From: Perkinsus olseni
Lineage: Eukaryota; Perkinsozoa; Perkinsida; Perkinsidae
Length of the DNA: 64,000 nucleotides
NCBI GenBank assembly: GCA_013115135.1
Contig: JABANP010000075.1
Span: forward strand, 62,001 to 126,000
Reading direction: 5' to 3'
Shown here: in pieces, positions 10,938 to 22,900 of the stretch
Layout of the letters: every line of letters starts with the position of its first letter
Position numbering within the stretch: position 1 is the stretch's first letter
Position numbers and translations under genes: made by a program
The notes under the pieces: generated by a model
The model's database searches: none
Told to the model about the DNA's origin: nothing
What the model saw: only the letters and a program-made list of their open reading frames with translations

Positions 10938-12134
10938 TTCGTGGTTATTTGGTGAAGGAGTGGTATGGCAGCGGTGCACTCATGCGCAGTATAGATAGAC
11001 CCTGGATTTTGGAGATGCTACCACACTGCGCGAGTGCTTATAATTGACGAATCGCCCGCTTGACTATCTGGCTTCTGGAGAATCGGTCTCAGCGGAAGCA
11101 GAAATGATTCATCGTCATCACCTTTGGATTCGCTGGCGAGATTACCTGATATTGATTCTGGCAGCTACCCATTTCTTGTTTGAGTCGGAAAGATACGTTT
11201 CATTGCGCACGGTGAAGTTTTTCGGGATTGTAGATTGTCTTGCAGTTGCTGATCGGGAAGCTGTGTATTAGCAGAAGCCACATTCTTCAAATTTATCGTC
11301 GGCGGTGCTGAAGTATTTTTGTATACATGTGCGCCATACCACTCCTTCGGCGAATCGTCCGTGCGTTAGCTTACGTGTGCATTCTGTTGAACTACGTTGC
11401 TCATTTTGTTGTCACTGAGTTTGTTGCCGTCACGCGCCATGAAATTACTCTGTGTCGCATCGATCGTTTCTCATCGTATGTATCATTGTTCCGCACTGCG
11501 GTAGTGTACTCGTGATTTCGCAAAAAGTTGGTATGAATCATTCCAGACTACGGCGAGGATTGCGTGGATAGGCCTGTCAATGCGGTCAGTGGCGGTAGTG
11601 TGGGGTAACAACACAGGTTCGGGCGATGTCGATCTGATAGACTGCTGTGGAGCTTCGGTGTGTCGGCAAGATAACCATCACCGACTCTTCACGCTTGTCA
11701 GGTTCGTCGAGTGTCCCTCTCGGCTTGTCTGAATCCGATCAATGTTCCCCCGGCACTGCTATCTAGGCTGTTTGGGCGGGGGTATCCAGTCGCTCGTCTT
11801 CGGCCGTCATCCTGTTATTCGGCGAGAGAACGATGACTTTCTCTTGCCGTTACTCCCCTGCTATCAGTTGTTTTCTCAGCGTCTCTCAATGGGTATCAGT
11901 CCATCGCTGTTGGCGGCAGCTGAGCAGACATATGCGTCCTATCAACCGGATCTCTCCGTTCCGGAGATTGTGTATGCTGAGGAAGTGGCGCTGGCGCTGG
12001 CAATGTAGTAGTGAACTGCGAGAGCACCACTAGTACAGTTGTTTCATAAAGAATTGAACAATCTGCGAAGTCTTCACCGTACTGTAGTTATAACTTGAAC
12101 TTCGTGGACGGTTAGTTTACATGGTGGGCTAATC
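10938..12134. other. Stretch without a confident gene
   Basis: Short open frames at 11044-11271, 11327-11515 and 11742-12008 have no recognisable domain. The last one (ending SVPEIVYAEEVALALAM) has coding-like composition and could be an upstream exon of the methyltransferase gene. A copy of the motif AATTTCATGGCGCG lies antisense at about 11434-11447. Confidence 0.35.
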
Positions 12135-14176
12135 GTGAGGATCAGGTACCAATACGAAGCCCAGGACGAAGTGCGGCGAATTGCGCGGAGCTACGCGTCC
12201 CTGAGTGAATACGACACGAAGGAGATCTGTCGAGTAGCCGACTTCAGCAGCACCGGCGAATTCGCTGTAATACTCGGTGGGCGTGGAATGGTCGGTGTGA
12301 GCGAGCTCCACAGCAGGGTGTATGACATACTCCGCGATCGACTTGTCGCGTCGATTGGTACTCCTTTGTCGAGAAATCGATTTGGGTCGACAGAGGGCCT
12401 ATGGGTTCGACCCGCTGGAATGAAAACCCCTCGCCAATTGAAGTCGTTGCCGTGGCTCTGCAGCTTCCTTCGGTAGTCGAGGCCAGTTGCCCTAGATTCG
12501 TATCGCGAAGGGAATACACCAGAACATGGAGTTCCTGAAGCAAGTCTTGCCAGTGCAGCATGAAGTAGCACAGAAGATCAACACGCCACTTCATTATAGG
12601 GTACTGTCGATCGCGTGATCGATTTGATGGTTGTGAAAATGGCCGTGTCGGTCAGGTCCGGCTGCTGTTGTCTGAGCTTGCGAGGGACTGGAGTGTGGAA
12701 GGGGAGGTGGAGAGGAAGCAAAGCTACGAACCTCTGATAAAGGGAATTGCCTAGTGAGCGTAAGTTTGCAAGATTCGGCGTAATGTATGTATCTGATTGA
12801 GAATGTACTCAGGATGCCGCGTGCTGGTCCCTGGCTGTGGCACTGGAAGATTAGCTTACGACGTCGCCGTCCTTGGCCACGACGTCGAAGCCAATGATTT
12901 CGATATAATGAAGCTTGCTGCGGCCAACGCTGTCGTTAGCAGGTGGGTCATTTGCATTGTGACGAAGCATCGCAAGTGGCAGTGTCTCGGTGTTAGGTCC
13001 ACGGATGATCCTTTCATTATTGAGCCTTATTGCCTGGACACTTGTAATAGGATGAAGAGGGACGACCATATAAGGAAGGTAGTATAATATTTGGGCGTCG
13101 AAACTGGTTATTGGTGCGCTCAAGCCGGGAGGAAAACTCGCCTGTCAAGGGGGGACGCATACATTTAAATCGAATGATGCAAGTGAATACGTCACGGCCC
13201 ACTCATCGATGACGGGAATGGCAGGCGTTTGGCGGGCGGCTCTCCCATATCCCCGGTCTGAATTGGTGTAGATTGACCACTTGCCGACGATACCGTGCCT
13301 CTTACCTGGTGCTTCTATGAGAAGTCAACTCGCCTATCTTAACGGTGGATTTCCGATATTGTCCTCAGGTATCCGTGCCCGACTGCAACGTCGATCGAGA
13401 GGCGCTTGGTCGAATTACTGTGAATGGATTCGAGTTCACTGAGGTCAGAACTCCAGGCGGTGTACCGATCCATTTTTGAGGACGACTTCATCAGGCCTAT
13501 GGCGTACCAGCGAAGCATGAATCCTTCGATATTGTTCTGACGGCGGCCTTCATCGATACAGCGCCTAATGTTTTTGCGTATATCAAGACCATCGCCAATG
13601 TCCTGAAGTAATGGTCGTGGGTTCGATCCCAGCCAGCTGCGTTTTGTTTCTAGTCGTTTCTCTCAGGCCTGGTGCTAAGTGGGCTAATACCGGCCCTCTA
13701 GGATGGCTATACGATGGCGATCGTTTCAATTCGGGCCGAGACGGTAGGTTAGCCCTCATCAGGTTTCCTTCGGATCGGGACCGGGGCTTGCGGCATCGGT
13801 GAAGTCTAGGGCGAGTAAAATGCCGTGTTTCGGCCCTTCTTTGTGTGATCATCCTTCGATCTTCGTGGATGTTCATTGGCATTTAGTGGTTGGGCGTGTT
13901 ACAGTATCGTAGAAATGCCACCTTTTACGTTTATAAATTCCCCGACAGGACGGATGGGAAGGCCATCTTTAAACCCGGTGGTCGGCAGGTAAATTCTTGC
14001 GGAGATTGGAGCTATCCCATGAAGAGCTCATGGAAGCTATCTCGGCGAAATGGTTCGACATAGAGCGCTCTGAGCTGGTGCCTGGATGCCGGTATTGTGG
14101 AGACCGGAGGACTATGCTGGAGACCGACTTGACTTTTGTCAACTTTGTGGCCATACGCAACAACACTCCCGGTTGA
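12135..14176 (+). CDS. Carnosine N-methyltransferase-like (N2227 family) enzyme
   Basis: SAM-dependent methyltransferase of the N2227/CARNMT1 family, which in animals methylates carnosine to anserine. Seen in order: DEVRRIARSYASLSEYD, NMEFLKQVLPVQHEV (12524-12597), LARDWSVEGEVERKQSYEP (about 12660-12752), SAM-binding CRVLVPGCGTGRLAYDVA with the GxGxGR-type loop (12815 onward), EPYCLDTCNRMKRDDHIRK (12997-13078), VPDCNVDREALG (13369-13443), FDIVLTAAFIDTAPNVFAYI (13495-13607), KPGAKWANTGPL (13667 onward) and C-terminal RLELSHEELMEAI, ending at 14176. Several joins agree in phase (12942/12997, 13443/13495, 13607/13667). The start is uncertain; the join 12752/12800 does not resolve cleanly. Intron 13608-13666 carries a tRNA T-arm. 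Confidence 0.75.
13608..13666 (+). other. 59-nt intron containing a sense tRNA B-box/T-arm
   Basis: The clearest case, because the flanking protein is conserved: the exons join as IANVLK then PGAKW with the lysine codon split AA/G. Donor GTAATG at 13608, acceptor TCTCAG ending at 13666. B-box GGTTCGATCCC at 13620-13630 with partial T-stem pairing (GTGGG/CCAGC). The 3' part is T-rich, as in a polypyrimidine tract. Confidence 0.8.
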
Positions 14177-16798
14177 ATACTGATAATGGTTTCGAGAAAT
14201 CGCTGTGAGTGTTCAAAGTTTAGGCGAGAGACTCGGGACTTGTTCGCTGTTAATCTTGGAAGAGGCAGTTCGTGAAGGAGATTGTAGATTTTACGTAGCA
14301 CGAATCGCGCTGCGCGATGCTTGTTAGGAGAATTTGATTGGCAGCCTCCCAAGGGTAGGGTCGTGGTACGGTCCCCGGCGGCGACTCTGCCCTTATAATC
14401 AGGGCGAATAAGGGCCTTATTCATAGTTTGGATGATCGGCCCGTTTGTTCTTGGTCAACATGCCCAAGGTTTGAGCCTCAGAATATCGAGTATCTACTGC
14501 TGCGTTGGAAGTTCTGAATAATGTGAAGGAGAACATGTGCGGGCGAGATCGGCGGCTAAACTGCCGAGCTCTTATGTATTGAGTTATCTTGGTCGCAGGA
14601 GCTCGGCATTTTCGATTCTTACATCCACAAGTGAAATGGATATCATCGGAGGTGGGTGGGACTCCCACCGTGGGAGTGGAGGAGAAAATCATGGCTGCAT
14701 TTAAGAGCGTAGCTACCATTAGATAATGTAATGAGAATCTTATCATAAGATTATGGGATTTCGTATGCTCAAATATCCGCGAAACTCGCTAAAAGATAGA
14801 ACGTCGCCTGGCCATGATGATCATAAACATGATCATGTAATTAAACAAATCATAGACCAAAATCGTAAAACACCGTATGATTCGTATCCAACTGTTGGAT
14901 ACTAGCCGTAGAGGGCCTCTACTTGGGACGAAAATGGGAACTTCCCATTTTCTCATTGGGAAGAATGCTGCCGTTGCTGCTGAGGGACAATCATCCCCCT
15001 GTAGTTGGCGGTTTATGTTCAATTGATGATAAGCCAATGGCGGCTTCCTCTCTTCGCTGCCAACAGAGGCGGGCCGCCACTGGCGGTCATTGTTGCCCGC
15101 AACCACTTCGGGAAAGGCATCGCCTGAGCTCCGCTGGTAGTCTCAGCGTTCTCAGGCTGAAACCATTTCGGCGGAGTCGATCATATTCACCACTGAAAGT
15201 CCAGTTGATTCGCGGCTCTGTTGGCATGTAGCACGAGCTCTCGCCAAGTCCATTTCATCAACAAACGTCTGCGGACTCCGCACAAAATCGCACAAGCGAA
15301 CTGGCGGACTCCGCGCTGCGGAGTAATGATGAGTACTGATGTAAGATTTCGAGCGAAATAAGGTAGAACGTTGATCTCAACAGTGCGCCACCGGTATTGT
15401 TGCCACCCGGAGTAGATCGCTCCCCACCAGCGCTGCCCCAAAAGCCCCGAGTACCGGTCCCTCTAACGCTACCCCAGAAGACCAGAGTACTACCCCTCCT
15501 AACGCTGCCCCACAAGTCCGCACGACAAATACTAGTGCTATCTCGGTAGCCATCACTGCTAGCAGCGCTGCCGAAGGAGACTATAGACCTGTGGATGGGG
15601 TGGGGTGGCTGCTTATGATACACGACGGTCTCGCAGACTTGTGGGCTGTCTCTCCCATGGTCCCAGTCGCGCAGCCCCACAAGACAACGACTCCCGTGAG
15701 ACCCTGCGTAGACCTCAGCTAGTTCAACAGATACATTCTGAGAGTCCCATACAGAGACATGACTGCGATGGAGCTCATTCATTTCGGTGAGTCCGTTCAA
15801 TGTCGATCACACGTTGCAATTATGGTGCCACAATCTGAGTCTCAACTGGTTGGACGGATCAGGCCGTATTCAACATTGTTCAACTTAGTTGAATCAACTA
15901 GCGAAGTGCCGTCATTACAGTATTGTGCTGCTGTCCCGGGTCCGCAGCAGCACCGGACAGAGCCATGCTCGGGTGACGAGAGTCTCGCCGCCTACTTCAT
16001 AATACCGAGCTGGTCGTTATATCCTCCGTCAGGACGCGAGGCACTGTTTCCGCTACGCTGGATTTGAGTTATTTTCTCGGTATCTCGTTGAAATCTCGAA
16101 GCAACGTTGAGGAGGCCTGCGAGTGGCTGATCGTGTCGTGTCTTCAGTATTCCTGAGTCCTCAGACTGAAATATTACGGGGGTCGGACTGTCCGACTCGG
16201 ACATGTGGGTTTGATATTTTGATGCCCTTGGTGATATCAATCTTACGCCGTTGCTGCCTTCAGGTCCTTGAGTCAGGAATCAAACTCAGCCCGACTCCTC
16301 AAGCTTCTATAAGGAGGAGAACCTCAACTTCAACTTCACAAACTGAGGCTGTTAGGAATCCTGACAGCGGTCGCCGCTGAGCGGGGTTTGGAGCCATCCC
16401 ATTGAGATTCGCAGGAGCTCTCTCGGCAATTTGCCGGACGGCAAAACGCTTTGACATGTTGCGCTCGGATCCCCCTTTGGGCTGAGGATGATGTGAGGAC
16501 TGGGTGACTATGACGGAGACGAGCTCGACTTGTGAACTCCGCGGCGATACGCAACAACGCTCCGCTTGAATGATGATATCTGTACTCATTGCGCATGAGC
16601 GCGTTGACTAACAATGTTAGTCTAACATTGTTTGGAAGGGAAACAGGCTAATGTGAGTTTCCATTACAGTGAGATACTCGTGATATGCGTTATATGTATC
16701 GGTTATGGACACATCCAACTTGGGCGCTACCCCTACATGCCAGACTGGCAGCATCTACGTTTCTTTCGCCAGCATTTGTTTGTAACAGATTGATTGAT
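14177..16798. other. Gene-poor stretch with a string of hairpins
   Basis: Apart from the reverse transcriptase fragment (15389-15790), this interval is dominated by short perfect palindromes: 14884-14902 (GTATCCAA/TTGGATAC, loop 3), 14908-14922 (GTAGAGG/CCTCTAC, loop 1), 14931-14951 (AAAATGGGAA/TTCCCATTTT, loop 1), 15309-15323 (CTCCGC/GCGGAG) and 16610-16632 (AACAATGTTAG/CTAACATTGTT, loop 1). No conserved protein-coding exon was recognised outside the retroelement remnant. Confidence 0.5.
15389..15790 (+). mobile_element. Degenerate retrotransposon reverse-transcriptase fragment
   Basis: One frame reads a Thr/Ser/Pro-rich stretch, then SPMVPVAQPHKTTTPVRPC VDL, a stop codon (TAG near 15720), and FNRYILRVPYRDMTAMELI. 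This order matches the N-terminal palm of retroelement reverse transcriptases (hydrophobic SPxxxPV..., then R-x-CVDxxxLNxx). The in-frame stop and the lack of the later YxDD region mean it is broken. The family (Ty3-like or other) is not resolved. Sequence 15429-15536 is three 36-nt tandem units beginning AACGCT or AGCGCT followed by RCCCCA. Confidence 0.45.
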
Positions 16799-19585
16799 AT
16801 GCCTGAAACTGAAGGCGTCTATCCTCCCCTGCTAACTTCAGGAGGCCAAGGTGATGCCAAGCAAAGGATATGCGAGCGGAATCGCCGGCTGATGATGATA
16901 ACGACATTCATGTATGCTCTCATCATGTCGATAGAAAACTCGGGTATTTTCGACGCATATATTTACATTGTTGGAGGTAGGAGAGGGCGAGGGAGGAAAA
17001 AACTGCCGGTGTTGTCTTGTTATGAAGTTCGTCGAGTGAAGCCGTTGCAATGTCGAACTTGGAATGAGTGACGTTCGGTGCTCGTCGCTTCCATTCAATG
17101 TTTGTATGACGACGCCTGTTCGATCATGCCTTTTGTTTTCTGTCGTCATCGCCAGGGGCTCGGCTGCTGTGGTTGTGCTTCCACCATGATTATTGCCACC
17201 GTAGTGGTTGATAAACTTCAGCTTCGGCACTCTCGTATAGGAACGATGCTCTGAGTAACGCGACATATACTGCCCTGTTCATCGGCCAGTGAGGGTCACC
17301 ACGACAACGGAGCTTCTCTCTGTAGTCCCAGGCAAACGCGACGGCGCCATCTCCTAGTGTGACCTCGGCGCCTCGTGCGATTCTTTATTTATTATTATTA
17401 GAGGTCATTATTAGAGGTATTATTATTATTATTTCGCTTTATTTATGTGTTTCTGTGACGCGGTAGGGAATAATGCAATCAGGCGATAGGATCATGCGGC
17501 CATATGCCTATGAAACGGGAAGGCGGGCCAAACTCTAAGGTTTAGCAGGACCTAAAGCACAGACGTGGAGACAAGAGGATGTGCCCGATGGTTGTCTTCC
17601 CCGTGTCTTCCTGGTGCAGTCCGACCACAAGAGCACAAACGTCCGCCCAGTGTCTGACTGAAGGAGGGTCAACGAACGCATAGCCGCGCCGTGTTACATG
17701 GGACACACGGTGGCCAAGATCGCAGCACTCTTTTGGCAACATTCGTGTCCTCACTAGCGATCAGACTGTTGGATCTCAGCCAGGCGTTCTACAGACTCTG
17801 TAGTACAGAGTCGGTCTGATTGGTGTAATTGTGTCACGAAGGAATGTTACTTGTGATCTCTTGCTAATCAACGTCGAAGTTATTATAGACAACCAACCTG
17901 CGTCTACGAGAAGACATTTCCCCATCGGAATACCACCGAGAGACACCGTCAGCGATTCACGGGAAATTGGAGGGGAGAAGCTGCTGACGCGGAATCTGCG
18001 TCGCCGACAGTCTGCGTCAGACCTACTGGCTCCGTAATCGGGCCGTAAGAGCGATCAATAAACATTCTTAACGTTATTCCGTATCAACAGAGCAGCCCAT
18101 GTTTCTACTTCGGACGGTAGTAGTGTTTTCTATTCTCTCGCGCTACATTGGCTGTATCAACGTAGTCGATGCTTTCGCGACAAGTCTTGTCGAGAGACAG
18201 GATCAGGATCGAACATGATATTCGCGGGAAGAGGTCGAAAATTTGACGGAGTCGAATCATCTCTGTCAGATTTGCTCATTCAGGTGAAAGGAATACGGAG
18301 GTGGGACTTGTGGCGTCGATATTCGGTGCCGCCTCCTTGGTTCTGGCCATGCCGGCTGGTTGGTTAATCGACCACTACAGTCGTGCGCGGCTACTGAAGA
18401 TAGGGTCCATGGTGCTTACAGCAGCACTCGTACTATATTTGTAAGTGCCCCGTGTTTGACTTCGTCGTATCGATCCGTATCGTAAGCGTCTGGAAGAGCA
18501 CTGGCGTGGACATCTGTGGACTGCTACTGCTCAGATACGGTGTCGTTACGGATAATTTGGTCCTCTTGTATGTTGTATTCTTCCTGTACGGAGCGCAATG
18601 GGTGATACAGTCCTCTGCATCGTATTCCCTCTTTGCCGACTCCCTACCACATGGTCAGCGAGCTGATGCTATGAGTACAGTGTCGATTCTGCAGAACGTG
18701 GCTGGTGGTACTGGGCCCTTCTTGGGTGTGATTCTGGTCCACGTTTTGGGCAACGAGTGGCAACTCCCTATTCTCCACAGGATAATCGTCATCGTCGGTC
18801 TGGTAGAATTCCCGACGAATTGGATTAACACCTTATGGCGAGACGTTGAGCATCATGAGCATTCGGATACTAATATTAGTATCAAGGGTGGAGACGCTGG
18901 AGTGGGTGAAACCGTGGAGGTGAAGATCCTCACCGACTCTGAGAAAGTTGCTCGACTGCGTGCTGGGTATGGTTGGTTGGTGCCGTATGTCATATCTTTG
19001 AATGATGTGATAACGTCGATTGGTGCCGGCATGACTGTTCGATATTTTCCCCTCTTCTTCATGAACGACTACGGCTTCTCCCCGATGCAGCTGCAGATCC
19101 TAGTTGGTTCCTATTCCATCGTTATTGGAATTGCAACGTATCTTTGCAATCGCACTTCGAAGATTCTGGGTCGTGTCAAGGCGTGCTTCCTGTTCGCGGG
19201 TATTGGTACAGCCTGCCTCTACGGCCTCTCCTGGCTGTATCCCCTCCCTTTGCTGCTGGCGGTCTACTTCATCCGAGGAGGTTTTCAGAATGCAGTGTAT
19301 CCGTTGGATCGTTCCCTGATTATGGACTATGTCGTTTCGAAGCAGCGAGGGCGATGGAACGCTGTTGAGAGCATCACAGCAGCGTCGTGGGCGGGGAGTG
19401 CCGCCCTGGGCGGGTGGTTATGTGATGGTCACGACTACCGCTATGCTTTCGGTATTACTGCCCATATCTACACGATAGCTCTGTTGATGAGAATACCCTT
19501 GTTCTTCCTGGTCAAGGAAAAGATCGAAGATCATGATGACATGCAGACTGCTTTACTAGAGGATGGTGGACAGGCCGCTGCCTAA
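16799..19585 (+). CDS. MFS transporter, copy A, 3 exons
   Basis: Exons 16799-16976, 18284-18440 and 18535-19585 join in phase (1 then 2) to about 461 residues with roughly twelve hydrophobic helices, the usual length for major facilitator proteins. Seen: N-terminal RRLMMITTFMYALIMSIENS, then EVGLVASIFGAASLVLAMP followed by GWLIDHYSRARL (the loop 2-3 signature G-x-x-x-D-x-x-x-R-R type), a hydrophilic central loop (SEKVARLRAGYGW) and GGWLCDGHDYRYAF in the second half. The substrate cannot be deduced. It is the upstream member of a tandem pair with 19938-23501; the last exon is nearly identical in both. The first intron is 1,307 nt and the second 94 nt. Confidence 0.85.
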
Positions 19586-19937
19586 GATCGGTCTTCGGTA
19601 CGCCACGCAATCTTCTGTTACGTCTCGTTGACTCAGAATGTCTAGTGACTCGCCTCCTGTCTTGAGGAGGGGACTATCGATGTGCATATCTGAGCTCAGT
19701 CTTACTATTAATGATCATAGTTTTTTCATTCACCGGTCCTCAGGATTCTGTTTAGTCGTGATAAGTTGTGCTGCTTCCAGGAGGATTCTGAGCTTTCACT
19801 TGACCCGCTCAGAGGCTGCGCCGGAAATGCTCGCGTGCTTCCGATGGGTTTCTACGAGTAGGAGAGCTCTCCGGCCACTCGTTGTGTGAGGCTACTGCGG
19901 CTTCAGTTCTTTTTCAACTGCTTGCGTTCACGCCTTC

Positions 19938-22900
19938 ATGGCCCTGCCAGCTGCTCCCGCGAATCGGGGGGATGCCGCAGAAACGATACGCAAGAGGAAC
20001 AGACGGCTTATGCTCTTTACAACTTTCATGTATTCACTCATGAGCTCGATTCTAGAGTCGGGTATTTTCGATGCGTATATCTACATGGTCGCAGGTAGGT
20101 GAGGGCGGATGATGCTCTGATCACCAGTTTAATCTCTGGCACGAGAAGTCTGCGAGTGGCTCTGGCAGCTGCGGGGCTTTCTCGCAGGCTTCGTGTGACG
20201 GGTAGCTTCCCGTGCTAACGATAAAGCCATGAACAGGCTACTTGAGTTATGTCTACTGCGTATTTCGTCGCAGGAACTTCCTGCCAGGAAGCCCGCGTGG
20301 TTCTCGGAGAATATTGCTGGATTTGGGGGGGAGTGCTATCTCTCCGCCCCTGCTGAGCAGGAGGACCGTCGGACAACTTGATAATATGAGTACAGAAGTT
20401 TTGTAACAAAACTCATAGGGTGTGCATTCGTGAGCATCTCCCTACCTGAACCGCTGTTTCCAGTGGAGCCCGCTATAGGATAATCCTATTAGGATTCACC
20501 CTATAGTGCCGACATTGACGTGCGGGGTGTCTAGAGTTTGGAGATAGCGAGTCTATCTTAGTTTGCTGAATACGATGGACTGCTGTCATTGTGCGCCATC
20601 ATTCAGGCAACAGGAACACGGAGGTCGGATTGCTGGCGTCGATATCCGGGATGTCCTCTTTGGTTATGGCGATGCCTTCTGGCTGGCTAATCGACCACTA
20701 CAGTCGTGCAAGGCTGCTGAGGATCGGTTCGCTCGTGTTAACAGCAATAATTGCGGTTTACCTGTAAGCCTAAGGGTAGAGATGGGCAGCAGTACGGTAC
20801 GCCGTACCGGATGTGGGGTACCGGAATGCGTCGTAGTACGACGGTCGTACCCCTATCGATATTTCGGCCGGAGTACGGAAGCTGGCACGCGCTGTTGGCT
20901 CTGCTGCAGAGCCACATGAACGGTGTTCATGAATATGCGAGTGGCCATCTGAGGTGAGCCAAGGTTCGGAAGGGCCGTATTGTGAACAGCTCAGTGGCCA
21001 TAGTTATTCCTTCCCGGTATCTCGCGCAAGCTCAAATCGCATCTCCACGAGCGAAAGAGAGCCACGAACAATACGAACGATCAATTTGAGCTGTGTACAA
21101 AATGAGGCAGGAAGGTCAAGATCAGCAAACATTCAATGAGCGGGTTCGGAGGTACGATTATCGTACTACGATAGGCTCTGTTCTCGGAGCGGGTTGAAAC
21201 CTCACGGCGGGGGCAAAAGGAGGCCGCAGTCAGTGGACGTACAAGCTGCATTCGATGCGTTCCTCGAATACGTCGTTCATTCTGGTGCTGGGCCGCTGCT
21301 GGCAAGTAGTTGTCAGCGATGATTCAGTGCTTGAATGGGTCGGTGCAAGTCTCGTGACGAGACTCTCGTCACGCCGAACACTCTCGCGACGCATCGTCGC
21401 ATTGACCCAGTGGGACTGTGCCAGTCCCACTACGACTGATTCAAAGTTGGATTAGCGTTGATTTGTGGTAGAGAAGTTCCTGATTCAGGAACCTCTCAGG
21501 ATTCAGGAGCTTCAGAAACCCTGAAGCTCCTCTTTGCGCGTGTTTTACATATGGAACCTACTATGTGGCCCACATAGCAAAACAATCGCTGTCGAGGTTC
21601 TGATGCGGCATTATCAAGCGCCATCTGGCATTTTTTCTCTTGGCCAAGTGGAATCACTTGACCATCGCCGGGGCTGTTGTCCAGAAGACCACAGCTCTCA
21701 TTTGACCCTCGTTGTCACCGACGGATAGTCTGCTCCTGCCAACCCTGTCCGATGGACAGTGTCCGTGGACAGTCCTGGGCCACCTGCTTTGCGGCTGGGG
21801 TGCTCGGACTATGAGCCCGCTTGTCGCACCGAGTTCCTCCCACAGTTGAACCTGGGGCGATAGCGAGTCAACCACCTATCCTTCTCACTGAACCATTTAG
21901 GTGGTGCCATCGGGCTTGCTTGGACCCAGGACGGATTCCGGCGAGTATTGCTGGACTTTGCTTGAGTCACTGGAAAGCACAGAGCCTTGAACATCAGAAG
22001 CGCACTGGAACTAGCCCTCGATGGAGGCAACATAGACGCCCGAGGAACCCATCCGGGGCAGTCGTGAGTGACGCGGCATTCTCCAATGTACTACTGGTGA
22101 AAGATCTGCGAGCGGACTTTGAGTCGAAGTCTCCGACTATGAACTGGCGGCAGCGAAGGTACGCCTGCCAAGCACCCTGAACCCGCAGAGTCTAAAGCGC
22201 CGTAGTGCTGCACCGTAGTACGGTGACCATACTTCATTCTTGGGATCCGTAGCGGGAAGTGTCGCGCCGTACCGCGGAAAGTCCGGTTTGGGCATCTCTT
22301 CTGAAGGGCGCGAAAAGACATGCGCTCGCTGTCTTCGTAATCCATCAGTCTAGTATTCGATACATGATATACTCCGACCACCCTGTCACAGGGTCCCTGT
22401 GAGTCGCAGGCTGCGACTGAGTTAGCCTTGACTTGGTTAAATTTCAGGTACTGCGTCGTTACGGATAACCTGTATTTACTATATATCGTGTTCTTCCTGC
22501 ACGGAGCGCAGAAGGTCATACAGTCCTCTGCTTCTTACTCACTTCATGCTGACTCGATACCGCATGGTCAGCGGGCTGACGCTATCAGGACAATGTCAAT
22601 TTTGGATGATGTCGCTGCTGGTACTGGGCCCTTCTTGAGTGTGGTTCTGCTCCACGTCTTGGGCGACGAGTGGCAACTTCCCATCCTTCATCGGATAATC
22701 GTCATCGTCGGTCTTGTGGAATTTCCGACGAATTGGATTAACACTCTATGGCGAGACGTCGAGCATCATGAACATTCGGATACTAGTACAAGTATCAAGG
22801 GCGGGGATGCTGGGGTCGGTGAAACCGTGGAGGTCGAGATCCTCACCGACTCCGAGAAAGTTGCTCGACTGCGTGCTGGGCATGGTTGGTTGGTGCCGTA

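Noticed and set aside
15258..15800. 180-codon minus-strand frame with GFWGS/VFWGS repeats
   Set aside because: Antisense shadow of the Thr/Pro-rich retroelement fragment; its repeats simply mirror the 36-nt tandem units.
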